Source of the DNA: Thiobacillus sp. 0-1251
Lineage (GTDB): Bacteria; Pseudomonadota; Gammaproteobacteria; Burkholderiales; Thiobacillaceae
Assembly: GCA_001899305.1 (NCBI GenBank)
Contig: MKWL01000022.1
Span: forward strand, 165,476 to 229,475
Length of the DNA stretch: 64,000 bases
Direction: 5' to 3'
The translations under genes were made by a program, and so were the position numbers. Shown piece after piece: positions 35,001 through 43,423 of the stretch; the stretch's first letter is position 1; every line of letters begins with the position of its first letter. Below the pieces are notes generated by a model, which saw only the letters and a program-made list of their open reading frames with translations, was not told the DNA's origin and did no database searches.

Positions 35001-35622
35001 GGGTATTGCACCTGGCACGTGCGCAACTTGCCACAATGGCACGACTGCGACCGGCAAGCCGCCCACGCATATTCCCACGACTCAGTCGTGCGACACCTGT
35101 CACAAGACCAGCGCCTGGACACCTGCGACTTTCAGTCATACCGGCATTGCTCCCGGCACATGCTCGACTTGCCACAACGGCACGACTGCCACGGGCAAAC
35201 CCACGACCCACATTCCGACCACGGCGTCCTGCGATACCTGCCACCGGACGACAGCCCCGTTTACCACTGCGACCATGAATCACAGTGCGGTTATCAGCGC
35301 TACCTGCGAGTCATGCCACAACGGGACGTACACGTCTTCCGGGGCACAGGCCAAACCGATCAATCACATTCCGACGGCCTTGGTCGGCGGAAAGGACTGC
35401 AAGGCCTGTCATACCAGTACTGCCAGCTGGTCGACCATGAAGATGGACCACAACAATATTCTGACCGGTTGCAAGACCTGTCATGCGAGCGGCACCAGCT
35501 ACCTGGGCAGCATGGAGAAGAAGAGCGTGACCCATCAGTCGAAAACGGCCACCGATTGTTCTCAATCTGGCTGCCACCGACCCTTGGGCAACAAGGGCGT
35601 GGCTTACGTCAAATGGGATTGA
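32095..35622 (+). CDS. Giant multiheme c-type cytochrome (46 CXXCH + 1 CX4CH)
   Basis: A 1175-residue exported cytochrome. A signal peptide (LWAVLLLCVASMVTQPTLAA) is followed by one unit like that of the 24-heme protein (GFDHAKTGFQLSGAH, CESCH, CSSCH). Then come 20 tandem 47-residue units, each with two CXXCH (typically CDTCHKTSAWTPATFSH and CSTCHNGTTATGKPTTH), and a diverged end with four CXXCH and a final CSQSGCH. Each unit has exactly two additional His (F-S-H and T-H-I-P), so every heme can be bis-His ligated. There is about one heme per 25 residues. Low-complexity, Thr-rich linkers suggest an extended wire rather than a globule. The start overlaps the previous stop (ATGA). Its place before an outer-membrane barrel fits an extracellular electron-transfer role. 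Confidence 0.92.
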   Translation: MRGVYSVVRSRILPGLWQLWAVLLLCVASMVTQPTLAAGPGAAGFDHAKTGFQLSGAHRNVRCESCHVQGVFKGTPTQCSSCHASGSQRITAAAMPATHIPTKQACETCHNTLSFTGAHFNHMGVAPGTCATCHNGSMAKGKPSTHIVTTAACDTCHKTSAWTPASFNHGAVTPGSCASCHNGKTATGKPSTHIPTTASCDTCHKTVAWKPAAFSHSGVAPGTCATCHNGSTATGKPATHIPTTQTCDSCHKASAWTPANFNHNGVTSGGCATCHNGKTATGKPSTHIPTTASCDTCHKTVAWKPASFSHSGVAPGTCVTCHNGSIAKGKPSTHIPTAAACDSCHKTAAWVPANFNHSGVTPGACVTCHNGTTATGKPATHIPTTQACDTCHKTASWKPATMNHTGIAPGTCATCHNGTTAAGKSANHIPTTASCDTCHKTSSWNTATMNHTGIAPGTCSTCHNGTTATGKSTTHIPTNQSCDTCHKTSAWTPATFSHTGVAPGTCSTCHNGTTATGKPTTHLPTTASCDSCHKTSAWTPATFSHTGVAPGTCATCHNGTTATGKSTTHIPTTQSCDTCHKTSAWTPATFSHTGVAPGTCSTCHNGTTAMGKPTTHLPTTASCDTCHKTSAWTPATFSHTGIAPGTCATCHNGTTATGKPSTHIPTTQSCDTCHKTSAWTPATFSHTGIAPGTCATCHNGTTATGKSTTHIPTTQSCDICHKTSAWTPATFSHTGVVPGTCSTCHNGTTATGKPTTHLPTTASCDSCHKTSAWTPATFSHTGIAPGTCATCHNGTIAAGKSTTHLPTTASCDTCHKTSAWTPATFSHTGVAPGTCSTCHNGTTATGKPTTHIPTTQSCDTCHKTSAWTPATFSHTGVAPGTCSTCHNGTTATGKPPTHIPTTQSCDTCHKTSAWTPATFSHTGVAPGTCSTCHNGTTATGKPTTHIPTTQSCDTCHRTSAWTPATFSHMGIAPGTCATCHNGTTATGKPPTHIPTTQSCDTCHKTSAWTPATFSHTGIAPGTCSTCHNGTTATGKPTTHIPTTASCDTCHRTTAPFTTATMNHSAVISATCESCHNGTYTSSGAQAKPINHIPTALVGGKDCKACHTSTASWSTMKMDHNNILTGCKTCHASGTSYLGSMEKKSVTHQSKTATDCSQSGCHRPLGNKGVAYVKWD
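32410..35229 (+). repeat. Tandem array of 20 units of exactly 141 bp inside the giant cytochrome gene
   Basis: The Cys codon that opens unit 1 is at 32410 and that of the diverged unit 21 is at 35230: 2820 bases, exactly 20 x 141, with no indel. Units 8-20 are the most alike at DNA level, while units 1-7 differ more. Each unit encodes 47 residues with two CXXCH motifs. High similarity implies unequal crossing-over or gene conversion. Confidence 0.93.
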
Positions 35623-35649
35623 GCCGCAGCAGTTTATTCGCTCGAATTT

Positions 35650-35680
35650 CCCGGGTGAGCCACCGATCGGCTCACCCGGG
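35650..35680 (+). repeat. Perfect 12-bp hairpin between the giant cytochrome and the barrel gene
   Basis: CCCGGGTGAGCC and GGCTCACCCGGG flank a 7-base loop, 28 bases after the cytochrome stop. No T run follows, so it is unlikely to be a simple terminator. It could stabilise or process the mRNA and set the ratio of cytochrome to barrel. Confidence 0.8.
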
Positions 35681-35695
35681 GTGCTTTCAGGAATC

Positions 35696-38161
35696 ATGAC
35701 GGGACAGGCAATGTTTTTTACTACTCGGAACAAGCTGGTTGCAGCGTTGATCGGTTGCAGCATTCTGGCGATCAGTCCGCAGATGGCGGGTGCACAGATT
35801 CTGGAGGAGATCCAGGTTCAACCCGATAACTTCGAAAATGTCATCCGGCTGCAGTTCAATGCCCGGATCCAGTTTCTACGGGCGGTCAAAGTCGGCAAGA
35901 CCAATACCATCGTGGTGTATTTCAGGATTCTTCAAGGTGAGGAGTCGACGGAAATCAAATCGGTCGAGACGCTCAAGTCAAAATCATTTGATCAGCTTCC
36001 AGACGTGACGGCGACGCTCTCGCCTCAGACCTCTTCAGTCAAGAGGCTGACCTTGCAGATTGGGAAGGACAAGCAGGTCGCGGATGGACGGGTGCTCGCC
36101 GGCGCGGATGGCCGTAGTGTGGACATCATTTTTGGCGACACGGCGAGGAAGTATCAACTGGTCCCGGACAGTAAACGCTACGCCCTGACATTGCTCAGTT
36201 CGACATCCCGGGATGAAGTGAGTGGCAAAGTCATCCCTCGCGAGTTGCAGGACTATGACGTTTTCACGTCACAGCAGACGCGTGAAGGACAGACGTTCTA
36301 TGAACTGAACCTGGGTTATTTCGCCACCGCCGAGCAAGCTGAACAGGTCCGTGCTGGTCTGCTGTCCCAATTTCCACAGGCCGAAATAAGCGATCTGCGC
36401 AAGCGCAGGAAAGCCATGCTCAAGGCTGCTTCCGCGAGTGCGAAATCCGAAGTGACGTTGGGACCAGGGCAGGCCCCGGTGGCGCTTCCTGACGTGGAAA
36501 ACCAGGCGGCCATGCTGATGCCGAAGGCGCAGGAAGCCTTGAATGCCGCGAATTACGAACTGGCCATCGATCTCTTTAACCAGATTCTGCTGTTGCCGCC
36601 CAACCACTATTCTCAGGACGCGCAGGAATTGATTGGCGTGGCCCGGGAGCGCAACGGAGAGTTGGCCAAGGCGAGAGCGGAGTATGCGCTGTATCTGAAA
36701 TTGTTTCCGGAAGGAGCGGGTGCCGAACGCGTGCGTCAGCATTTGGCGGGACTCAAAGCGGAGAGCACGTCTACGGGGGCGGTTCGGGCAAAAGCCAGAA
36801 GACGCGATGAGCCTGTCATCAAGACCGTGTCCGGCAGTCTTTCGCAATACTATTTCGGCGGCAGCACCCAGACGCAGACCGCTTTCAACACGCCTACCAC
36901 AGCCGGGACCTCGACGCTTTCGGCCATTAACCAGTCTTCGCTGCGAACCCATCTCGATTTGCAAGGCCGCTACCGGAATTCCGATGCGGATCAGAAACTG
37001 GTTTTCCGGGATGACAACATCGTCAGTTTCATCAAGTCGCGCCCGAGCCTGAATCATGTCCTGTCGGCCTACTACAGCTACAAGGGCCTGGGGAACGGAT
37101 TCAATGCCTCACTGGGTCGCCAGATCGGAACGTCCGGGGGCGTGCTCGGCCGGTTCGATGGCGCGCAGCTGGGCTACTATTTCGCGCCCAAATGGCGAGC
37201 CAACGTGGTTGCCGGTGTGCCGGTCGAATTCCCCGCTCTCGGCTCAGATCGGAAATTCTGGGGGATCAGCCTCGATGGCGATGAACTGACCGAACGCCTG
37301 CGTGGCAAGACCTACTATATCGAGCAGTCGGCAGACGGCATCCAGGATCGGCGCGCCGTCGGCCTGGAACTGGGGTTTTACGACATGCGCGGTTCCGTCA
37401 GCAGCCTGGTGGACTATGACGTGAGCTACAGTGCGCTTAACATCGGTACCCTCCAGGGCAACTGGCAGACAGAGAAGGGGGGCATGTTCAGTTTCCTGCT
37501 GGATTATCGCCGCTCGCCGTTGCTCACCACGTCGGTTGCCCTGTACAACGCTGCGGTGACGTCTATGTCGCCTATTCCGACCAGCATCAAACAATTGCTC
37601 GCGACCAATACGGAAGATCAGGTTCGTACATGGGCGGACAATAGTAGTGCGGTCTCCAAACTCTTCCAGGCGGGGTACATCACGCCGCTGAATAAAACCT
37701 GGCAGGCAGGGGGAGATTTCAATCTGACCAATACCGGCGCCTTGCCCGGATCGACCTTGAGCGATGGAACTGTCCTGCCGCCGACGCCGGCCACCGGAAA
37801 CATTTATGCCTATTCCCTGCGAGCCATTGGCTCCGGGCTTTTGATGGCAAACGACGTCAATGTGTTCACCTTGTCCCTGAACAAAGGCAATACCTTTAAC
37901 GGCCAGCTCCTGGCATACAACAACGTCACCCGGTTGGAACGCTGGACGCTTGAGCCTTCGTTGAAGTATTACCAGCAGAAAAGCGATCCCGATACCCATC
38001 TGGCCCGTTGGACGCCTGAGATTCACCTGACCTATCTGTGGAAGGGCAACCTGTCCCTGGAAGCGGATTACATCTATGAGCATTCGACGACAACCAGCCC
38101 TGGCAACAATGAAATCAGCCAGCAGCATTTCTTCTATGTAGGTTACCGTTGGGACATCTGA
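35696..38161 (+). CDS. Outer-membrane barrel protein with SPOR and TPR domains
   Basis: An 821-residue exported protein. Order seen: signal peptide (LVAALIGCSILAISPQMAGA); an N-terminal beta-rich domain (about residues 30-175; FENVIRLQFNARIQFLRAV); a SPOR-like domain (about 186-236, FYELNLGYFATAEQAEQVRA); TPR-type helices (about 272-345); a basic linker (KARRRDE); and a C-terminal beta-barrel (about 380-821) with many alternating strands ending in FFYVGYRWDI. SPOR domains bind denuded peptidoglycan, so the periplasmic part may tie the conduit to the wall. I prefer the ATG at 35696 (AGGA just upstream); GTG 35681 and ATG 35711 are alternatives. Following two multiheme cytochromes, it is the candidate porin of a porin-cytochrome complex. 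Confidence 0.82.
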   Translation: MTGQAMFFTTRNKLVAALIGCSILAISPQMAGAQILEEIQVQPDNFENVIRLQFNARIQFLRAVKVGKTNTIVVYFRILQGEESTEIKSVETLKSKSFDQLPDVTATLSPQTSSVKRLTLQIGKDKQVADGRVLAGADGRSVDIIFGDTARKYQLVPDSKRYALTLLSSTSRDEVSGKVIPRELQDYDVFTSQQTREGQTFYELNLGYFATAEQAEQVRAGLLSQFPQAEISDLRKRRKAMLKAASASAKSEVTLGPGQAPVALPDVENQAAMLMPKAQEALNAANYELAIDLFNQILLLPPNHYSQDAQELIGVARERNGELAKARAEYALYLKLFPEGAGAERVRQHLAGLKAESTSTGAVRAKARRRDEPVIKTVSGSLSQYYFGGSTQTQTAFNTPTTAGTSTLSAINQSSLRTHLDLQGRYRNSDADQKLVFRDDNIVSFIKSRPSLNHVLSAYYSYKGLGNGFNASLGRQIGTSGGVLGRFDGAQLGYYFAPKWRANVVAGVPVEFPALGSDRKFWGISLDGDELTERLRGKTYYIEQSADGIQDRRAVGLELGFYDMRGSVSSLVDYDVSYSALNIGTLQGNWQTEKGGMFSFLLDYRRSPLLTTSVALYNAAVTSMSPIPTSIKQLLATNTEDQVRTWADNSSAVSKLFQAGYITPLNKTWQAGGDFNLTNTGALPGSTLSDGTVLPPTPATGNIYAYSLRAIGSGLLMANDVNVFTLSLNKGNTFNGQLLAYNNVTRLERWTLEPSLKYYQQKSDPDTHLARWTPEIHLTYLWKGNLSLEADYIYEHSTTTSPGNNEISQQHFFYVGYRWDI

Positions 38162-38186
38162 CCGGCGGACGCAGCAAAGGCCACTT

Positions 38187-38807
38187 ATGCTGGAAATAAT
38201 CGGACTGGGTTGTGTGCGCGGTGAGCGTCGCCTGTTTGGCAACGTGTCGTTCACCCTCGAACCGGGCGGACTGATCTGGATCCAGGGCGGCAACGGCAGC
38301 GGCAAGACCACGTTGTTGCGCACCCTGTGTGGGTTGACCCAGGCCATGGCCGGCGAAGTACGCTGGCGTGGCGAACCTATCCGGGCGTGGGGCGAGGACT
38401 ACCGTCGGGAACTGACCTACATCGGTCATGCCAATGGCCTGAAGGAAGAACTCAGCGCGCGGGAAAATCTCCTTGTCGCCGCGCGCCTTGCCAGCCAGCC
38501 AGCCAGTCGTGTCGAGGTTGATGGGGCGCTGCAAGACATGGGACTGGCAGGACGCGAACATCTGCCGGTCAAATTCCTGTCCCAGGGCCAGCGCCGCCGT
38601 GCTGCCCTGGCCCGGTTGAAGCTTGCTCAGCCGCGTCCGCTCTGGCTGTTGGACGAACCCTTCAACGCACTGGATGCCCACGCGGTCGCGGGGGTGCGGA
38701 AAATCATGGAAGGCCACCTGGCAAGGGGCGGCATGATCGCCTTGACGTCGCATCAGGATGTCGGCGTCCAGGCAACCGACACCCAGACGTTGCGGCTCGA
38801 TGCCTGA
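38187..38807 (+). CDS. ccmA: Heme exporter ATP-binding protein CcmA
   Basis: ATPase of the CcmABCD complex (206 residues), which releases holo-CcmE during cytochrome c maturation. It has Walker A GGNGSGKTTLLRTL, ABC signature LSQGQRRRAALARL, and Walker B LWLLDEPFNALD. AAAGG lies eight bases before the ATG. It starts only 25 bases after the barrel gene, with no terminator in between, so the maturation operon is very likely on the same transcript as the multiheme genes. Confidence 0.96.
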   Translation: MLEIIGLGCVRGERRLFGNVSFTLEPGGLIWIQGGNGSGKTTLLRTLCGLTQAMAGEVRWRGEPIRAWGEDYRRELTYIGHANGLKEELSARENLLVAARLASQPASRVEVDGALQDMGLAGREHLPVKFLSQGQRRRAALARLKLAQPRPLWLLDEPFNALDAHAVAGVRKIMEGHLARGGMIALTSHQDVGVQATDTQTLRLDA

Positions 38808-38819
38808 GGGGACACGGAC

Positions 38820-39488
38820 ATGATGCGAACCCTGGGCCATATTGTTACCCGTGACGTACTGCTTGCCATGCGCCGACGGGCCGACGTGGCGACCACGCTG
38901 TTTTTCTTCGTCATCGTTGCCAGCCTGTTCCCGCTCGGTGTCGGTCCAGAGCCCAAGCTGCTGCGCGCCATGGCGCCCGGCATTCTATGGGTGGCGGCCT
39001 TGCTGGCTTCCATGTTGTCCTTGGGTCGGCTGTTCGATGCGGATTATGCGGATGGCAGCCTCGAACAGCTGATGCTGGCCCCCGAGCCGCTGGCCATGGT
39101 GGTGATCGGCAAGGTCATGGCGCATTGGCTGATTTCGGGCTTGCCGCTGGTTTTGATTGCACCGGTGATCGCGTTGCAATTCGACCTGCCGACCGGTTCG
39201 CTCGGTACGTTATTTCTGGCCTTGCTGCTGGGTACGCCGCTGTTGAGCCTGATCGGCGCCATCGGCGCGGCCCTGACGGTGGGCGTGCGCGGTGGCGGGG
39301 TACTGGTGTCGTTGCTGGTACTGCCGCTGTATGTGCCGGTGCTGGTCTTTGGTGCCGGGGCCGTGGACGCCAGTACCACCGGTATGGATGCCAGTGGCCA
39401 CTTGTCCATCCTCGGCGCACTGCTGCTGCTGGGCATGGTACTGGCGCCCTGGGCTACCGCGGCTGCTTTGCGAATCTCGCTGGAATGA
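38820..39488 (+). CDS. ccmB: Heme exporter protein CcmB
   Basis: Membrane subunit (222 residues, six hydrophobic helices) that pairs with CcmA. Family marks are the N-terminal RDVLLAMRRRADVATTLFFF segment, GILWVAALLASMLSLGRLF and DGSLEQLMLAP. The two adjacent ATGs (38820, 38823) leave the exact start open. It lies 12 bases after ccmA in the same operon. Confidence 0.96.
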   Translation: MMRTLGHIVTRDVLLAMRRRADVATTLFFFVIVASLFPLGVGPEPKLLRAMAPGILWVAALLASMLSLGRLFDADYADGSLEQLMLAPEPLAMVVIGKVMAHWLISGLPLVLIAPVIALQFDLPTGSLGTLFLALLLGTPLLSLIGAIGAALTVGVRGGGVLVSLLVLPLYVPVLVFGAGAVDASTTGMDASGHLSILGALLLLGMVLAPWATAAALRISLE

Positions 39489-39531
39489 TCGAGGTGCGTC
39501 TCCCTATGACCTGCATGGAACGATTTCCGGA

Positions 39532-40272
39532 ATGAAACTGAACTGGTTCAAATACGCCTCGCCTGCCACGTTCTATCCGCTGGCAGGGAAGCTGATTCCC
39601 TGGTTTGCGCTGAGCGCGGCCGGGTTCACCTTCGCAGGCCTGTATCTCAGCTTTTTTGTGGCGCCCACCGACTTCCAGCAGGGCGAGTCGTACCGCATCA
39701 TTTTCATCCATGTGCCTGCCGCCTGGATGTCGATGTTCATCTACATCGTGATGGCGGGATGGGCTGCAGCGGGGTTGATCTTCAACACGCGCCTGTCGTC
39801 GATGATGGCGAGTGCGTTGGCCCCCACCGGCGCCCTGTTCACGTTCATCGCCCTGTGGACCGGTGCGTTCTGGGGCAAGCCCACCTGGGGTGCCTGGTGG
39901 GTGTGGGATGCGCGACTGACGTCCGAACTGATCCTGCTGTTCCTGTATCTGGGTTTCCTGGCCTTGCACGCCGCGATCGACGACACGCGCCGTGCCGATC
40001 GCGCCAGTGCATTGCTGGCGCTGGTCGGCGTGGTCAACGTGCCCATCATCTATTTCTCGGTCAAGTGGTGGAACACCCTGCACCAGGGCGCATCGGTCAG
40101 CATGACCATGGCCCCTAAGATGGCGGCCACCATGCTGTTGGGCATGCTGATCATGGCGCTGGCCTGCTGGATGTACAGCATTGCCGCGGCGTTGGCTCGG
40201 GTGCGCTGCATCATCCTCGAACGCGAGCAGCAGGCCGAGTGGCTCGCAAAATTGACCAAGGAGCCAGCATGA
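39532..40272 (+). CDS. ccmC: Heme exporter protein CcmC
   Basis: A 246-residue six-helix membrane protein of the heme-handling family that delivers heme to CcmE. The Trp-rich motif WGAWWVWDARLTSEL is present, with the flanking His residues (FIHVPAAWM and KWWNTLHQGA). I chose the ATG at 39532 because it gives the normal family start (MKLNWFKYASP); the frame is open much further upstream but overlaps ccmB. The stop overlaps ccmD (ATGA). Confidence 0.96.
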   Translation: MKLNWFKYASPATFYPLAGKLIPWFALSAAGFTFAGLYLSFFVAPTDFQQGESYRIIFIHVPAAWMSMFIYIVMAGWAAAGLIFNTRLSSMMASALAPTGALFTFIALWTGAFWGKPTWGAWWVWDARLTSELILLFLYLGFLALHAAIDDTRRADRASALLALVGVVNVPIIYFSVKWWNTLHQGASVSMTMAPKMAATMLLGMLIMALACWMYSIAAALARVRCIILEREQQAEWLAKLTKEPA

Positions 40273-40463
40273 ACTGGAAGAGTCTGGACGACTTCATCGC
40301 CATGGGGGGGTATGGCTTTTATGTCTGGGGCGCGTACCTCGTCACGGCCGCCCTCATCACGGCCGAAATTCTTATGCTTCGCATGCGTCGGCGTGCCGTC
40401 GAAAAGGCCCGTCGAATGCAGGCCTTGCTATCCGAACAGGTGACATATGAAACCACGCCATAA
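40269..40463 (+). CDS. ccmD: Heme exporter protein CcmD
   Basis: A 64-residue single-helix protein (about residues 15-37) of the CcmABCD complex, with the family opening [15 protein letters not shown] and a basic cytoplasmic tail ([13 protein letters not shown]). The ATG at 40269 overlaps the ccmC stop; its end overlaps the ccmE start by 17 bases. Confidence 0.94.
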   Translation: MNWKSLDDFIAMGGYGFYVWGAYLVTAALITAEILMLRMRRRAVEKARRMQALLSEQVTYETTP

Positions 40464-40920
40464 ACGCATGGCCCTGATTGCCGTCGGGCTGACCGCGGTG
40501 GGCATTGCAGCCACCCTGGTGCTGAATGCCTTGCGCAGCAACATGGCGTTCTTCTTCACGCCGACCCAGATCGCCGCGCACGAAGCGCCTACCGGCCGTG
40601 GCCTGCGGGTTGGCGGATTGGTGGAAACCGGCAGCGTCCGGCGGGACGGAGTGACGGTTCACTTCATCGTGACCGATACCGCGCATTCGATCCCCGTGAC
40701 CTATACCGGCATCCTTCCTGATCTGTTCAAGGAAGGAAAAGGGGTGGTGGCCCAGGGAGAAATGTCTGCCAATGGGGTATTCCAGGCCAGTGAAGTGCTG
40801 GCCAAACACGACGAAAACTATATGCCTCCCGAGGCGGCCGAAGCCCTCAAGCGCGCCCAGGCTTCGGGCGAAAGCACCGGCAAGACGCTGGTCATGGATA
40901 CGGAAAGACAAGCCAAATGA
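40447..40920 (+). CDS. ccmE: Cytochrome c maturation heme chaperone CcmE
   Basis: Periplasmic heme chaperone (157 residues) with an N-terminal membrane anchor (about 8-27) and an OB-fold domain. The covalent heme-binding His lies in [13 protein letters not shown], the CcmE signature (HDENY). Residues before it ([15 protein letters not shown]) are the usual conserved strand. It overlaps ccmD and ccmF by a few bases. Confidence 0.96.
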   Translation: MKPRHKRMALIAVGLTAVGIAATLVLNALRSNMAFFFTPTQIAAHEAPTGRGLRVGGLVETGSVRRDGVTVHFIVTDTAHSIPVTYTGILPDLFKEGKGVVAQGEMSANGVFQASEVLAKHDENYMPPEAAEALKRAQASGESTGKTLVMDTERQAK

Positions 40921-42896
40921 TTCCTGAAATCGGCCACTTCGCCCTCATTGTCGCCTTCCTTATTTCCCTTGCGCTGGCCGTTTTTCCCATCGTCGGCGCG
41001 CAGCGCGGCATCGCGTCCTGGATGGCCATGGCCCGACCGGCCGCGCAGGGGCTGTTCGTGTTCATCATGCTGGCCATGGTTTGTCTGGCCTACTCCTTCG
41101 CCGTCAACGATTTTTCCGTGTTGTATGTCGCCAGCAACTCCAACTCCATGCTGCCGCTGCACTACCGGCTGGCCGCGGTATGGGGCGGCCATGAAGGCTC
41201 GGTGCTGCTGTGGGTATTCATGCTGACCTTCTGGATGGTCGCGGTCTCGCTGTTCAGCCGCCATCTGCCGCGCGAAATGGTGGCGCGCATCCTGGGCGTG
41301 ATGGGTTTCATCTGTGTCGGGTTTCTGCTGTTCATCCTGCTGACGTCCAATCCCTTCGAGCGCCTGCTACCCGCCGCCCTGGACGGCCGCGATCTCAATC
41401 CACTGCTGCAGGACCCAGGCATGATCTTCCATCCACCCATGCTCTACATGGGCTACGTCGGCTTCTCCGTGGCCTTCGCCTTTGCCATCGCCGCACTCCT
41501 GGGCGGCAACCTGGATGCAGCCTGGGCGCGCTGGTCGCGGCCATGGACCCTGGTGGCCTGGGTATTCCTCACCGTGGGCATCGCGCTCGGCAGCGCCTGG
41601 GCGTATTACGAGCTCGGCTGGGGCGGCTGGTGGTTCTGGGACCCGGTGGAAAACGCGTCCTTCATGCCCTGGCTGGTCGGTACGGCGCTGATTCACTCGC
41701 TGGCCGTCACTGAAAAACGCGGCAGCTTCAAGAACTGGACCGTGCTGCTCGCCATCTTCGCCTTTTCCCTGTCGTTGCTGGGCACCTTTCTCGTGCGTTC
41801 CGGCGTGCTGACTTCGGTCCATGCGTTCGCCACCGACCCCCGGCGCGGCATTTTCATTCTGATTTTCCTGGCGGTCGTGACGGGCGGTTCGCTCCTGCTG
41901 TTCGCCTGGCGCGCGGCCAAGGTCGGTCTCGGCGGACGGTTCGATCTGGTGTCGCGTGAATCCATGCTGCTTGCCAACAATGTCATTCTGGTCGTGGCGG
42001 CCGGCTCGGTATTGCTGGGAACGCTGTATCCGCTGGTTCTCGATGCGCTGCGGCTGGGCAAGATATCGGTCGGTCCGCCGTACTTCGACACCGTGTTTGC
42101 GCCGCTCATGGCTCCAGCTATTTTCCTGATGGGGGTCGGTCCGTTCGCCCGCTGGAAATCCGCCAGCCTGCCTGACCTGGCCGTGCGCCTGCGCTGGGCC
42201 TTCGGGATCAGTCTCGTCAGTGCCTTGCTGCTGCCTGTCGTGCTGGGGCACTGGTCCCCCATGATCAGCTTTGGCCTGCTGCTCGCCCTGTGGGTGTTCG
42301 CAACCACTACGCTCAATCTGTGGAATCGGGTCAGGCCGACCATGGGTGCCTCGGTGCCGCAGCGGTTGGGCAACCAGTCGAGAAGCTATTACGGCATGCT
42401 GCTGGCGCACCTCGGCGTCGGCGTGTTCATCGTCGGCGTGACCCTGGTCAAGGGCTACCAGGTCGAGAAGGACGTGCGCATGGAGGTTGGCGACACGGCC
42501 ACCATCGGCGCCTACCAGTTCGTCTTCAAGGGCGTGACCGAAACGCCCGGCCCCAACTACATGGCATCGCGAGGCGCCATCGACATCCTGAAAAATGGCC
42601 GATTGGAGCGCACCCTGGCACCGGAAAAACGCATGTATTTCGCGACGCAGATGCCGATGACCGAGGCAGCCATCGATCCCGGTCTAATCCGTGACCTGTA
42701 TGTCTCGCTGGGTGAGCCAGTCGGTAAGGGTGCCTGGGTCGTACGCGTGTATTACAAGCCTTTCGTGGACTGGATCTGGGGCGGCTGTCTGGTCATGGCG
42801 CTGGGCGGCGCGATGGCCTTGTCCGACCGACGTTACCGCATGGCACGCCGCCGGGAACCCGCTGCATTGGCTGGCCGCCTGGCGGAGGCGGCATGA
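40917..42896 (+). CDS. ccmF: Heme lyase CcmF
   Basis: Polytopic heme lyase subunit (659 residues) that takes heme from CcmE and attaches it to apocytochrome. It has the WWD domain [18 protein letters not shown], the heme-handling membrane stretch [27 protein letters not shown]-like [11 protein letters not shown], and a C-terminal periplasmic domain. Full family length. The start overlaps ccmE (ATGA) and the stop overlaps ccmG. Confidence 0.97.
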   Translation: MIPEIGHFALIVAFLISLALAVFPIVGAQRGIASWMAMARPAAQGLFVFIMLAMVCLAYSFAVNDFSVLYVASNSNSMLPLHYRLAAVWGGHEGSVLLWVFMLTFWMVAVSLFSRHLPREMVARILGVMGFICVGFLLFILLTSNPFERLLPAALDGRDLNPLLQDPGMIFHPPMLYMGYVGFSVAFAFAIAALLGGNLDAAWARWSRPWTLVAWVFLTVGIALGSAWAYYELGWGGWWFWDPVENASFMPWLVGTALIHSLAVTEKRGSFKNWTVLLAIFAFSLSLLGTFLVRSGVLTSVHAFATDPRRGIFILIFLAVVTGGSLLLFAWRAAKVGLGGRFDLVSRESMLLANNVILVVAAGSVLLGTLYPLVLDALRLGKISVGPPYFDTVFAPLMAPAIFLMGVGPFARWKSASLPDLAVRLRWAFGISLVSALLLPVVLGHWSPMISFGLLLALWVFATTTLNLWNRVRPTMGASVPQRLGNQSRSYYGMLLAHLGVGVFIVGVTLVKGYQVEKDVRMEVGDTATIGAYQFVFKGVTETPGPNYMASRGAIDILKNGRLERTLAPEKRMYFATQMPMTEAAIDPGLIRDLYVSLGEPVGKGAWVVRVYYKPFVDWIWGGCLVMALGGAMALSDRRYRMARRREPAALAGRLAEAA

Positions 42897-43423
42897 AGGC
42901 GCGCTACCTGATTCCTCTGGCGATTTTCATTGCCATGCTGGTGTTCTTGGGCGTGGGCCTCAAGCTCGATCCGCGCGAGGTGCCGTCTCCGCTCATCGAC
43001 AAACCGGCGCCCGCATTCCGCTTGCAAACGCTCGATACACCCCCGCGTGTGTTGTCTTCCGCGGAGATGCGTGGCCAGGTCTGGCTGCTCAATGTGTGGG
43101 CTTCGTGGTGCAGCGGTTGCCGCGAGGAGCATCCGGTTCTGGTCGAACTTTCCAAAACCCGTGCCGTACCGATCTATGGGCTGGATTACAAGGATCAGCC
43201 GGACGATGCGCGCCGCCTGCTGAACGGCTTGGGCAATCCCTATGTTGCCAGCGTATCCGACCTGGATGGCCGGACGGGTATCGAATTCGGCGTCTACGGC
43301 GTGCCCGAAACCTTTGTCATCGACAAGGCCGGCATCATTCGCCACAAGCAGACCGGTCCTATTACGCCTGAAATCTGGCGCGACACGATTCTACCGCTGG
43401 TGAAAAAACTCAATGCTGCATAA
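42893..43423 (+). CDS. ccmG: Cytochrome c maturation thioredoxin CcmG/DsbE
   Basis: Membrane-anchored periplasmic thioredoxin (176 residues) that reduces the CXXCH cysteines before heme attachment. An N-terminal anchor (about 6-22) precedes LLNVWASWCSGCREEH with the active-site WCSGC and the cis-Pro segment GVPETFVID. Its end overlaps the ccmH start. Confidence 0.96.
   Translation: MKARYLIPLAIFIAMLVFLGVGLKLDPREVPSPLIDKPAPAFRLQTLDTPPRVLSSAEMRGQVWLLNVWASWCSGCREEHPVLVELSKTRAVPIYGLDYKDQPDDARRLLNGLGNPYVASVSDLDGRTGIEFGVYGVPETFVIDKAGIIRHKQTGPITPEIWRDTILPLVKKLNAA

Noticed and set aside
32410-35229. Regular repeats resembling a CRISPR or satellite array
   Set aside because: Units are contiguous, 141 bp, in frame and code for heme modules. 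There are no unique spacers and no cas genes.
33680-35278. A 532-codon Pro/Arg-rich plus-strand frame and matching Gly/Arg-rich minus-strand frames over the cytochrome repeats
   Set aside because: They are alternate frames of the 141-bp repeats. They lack starts with ribosome binding sites and have repetitive, unnatural composition.
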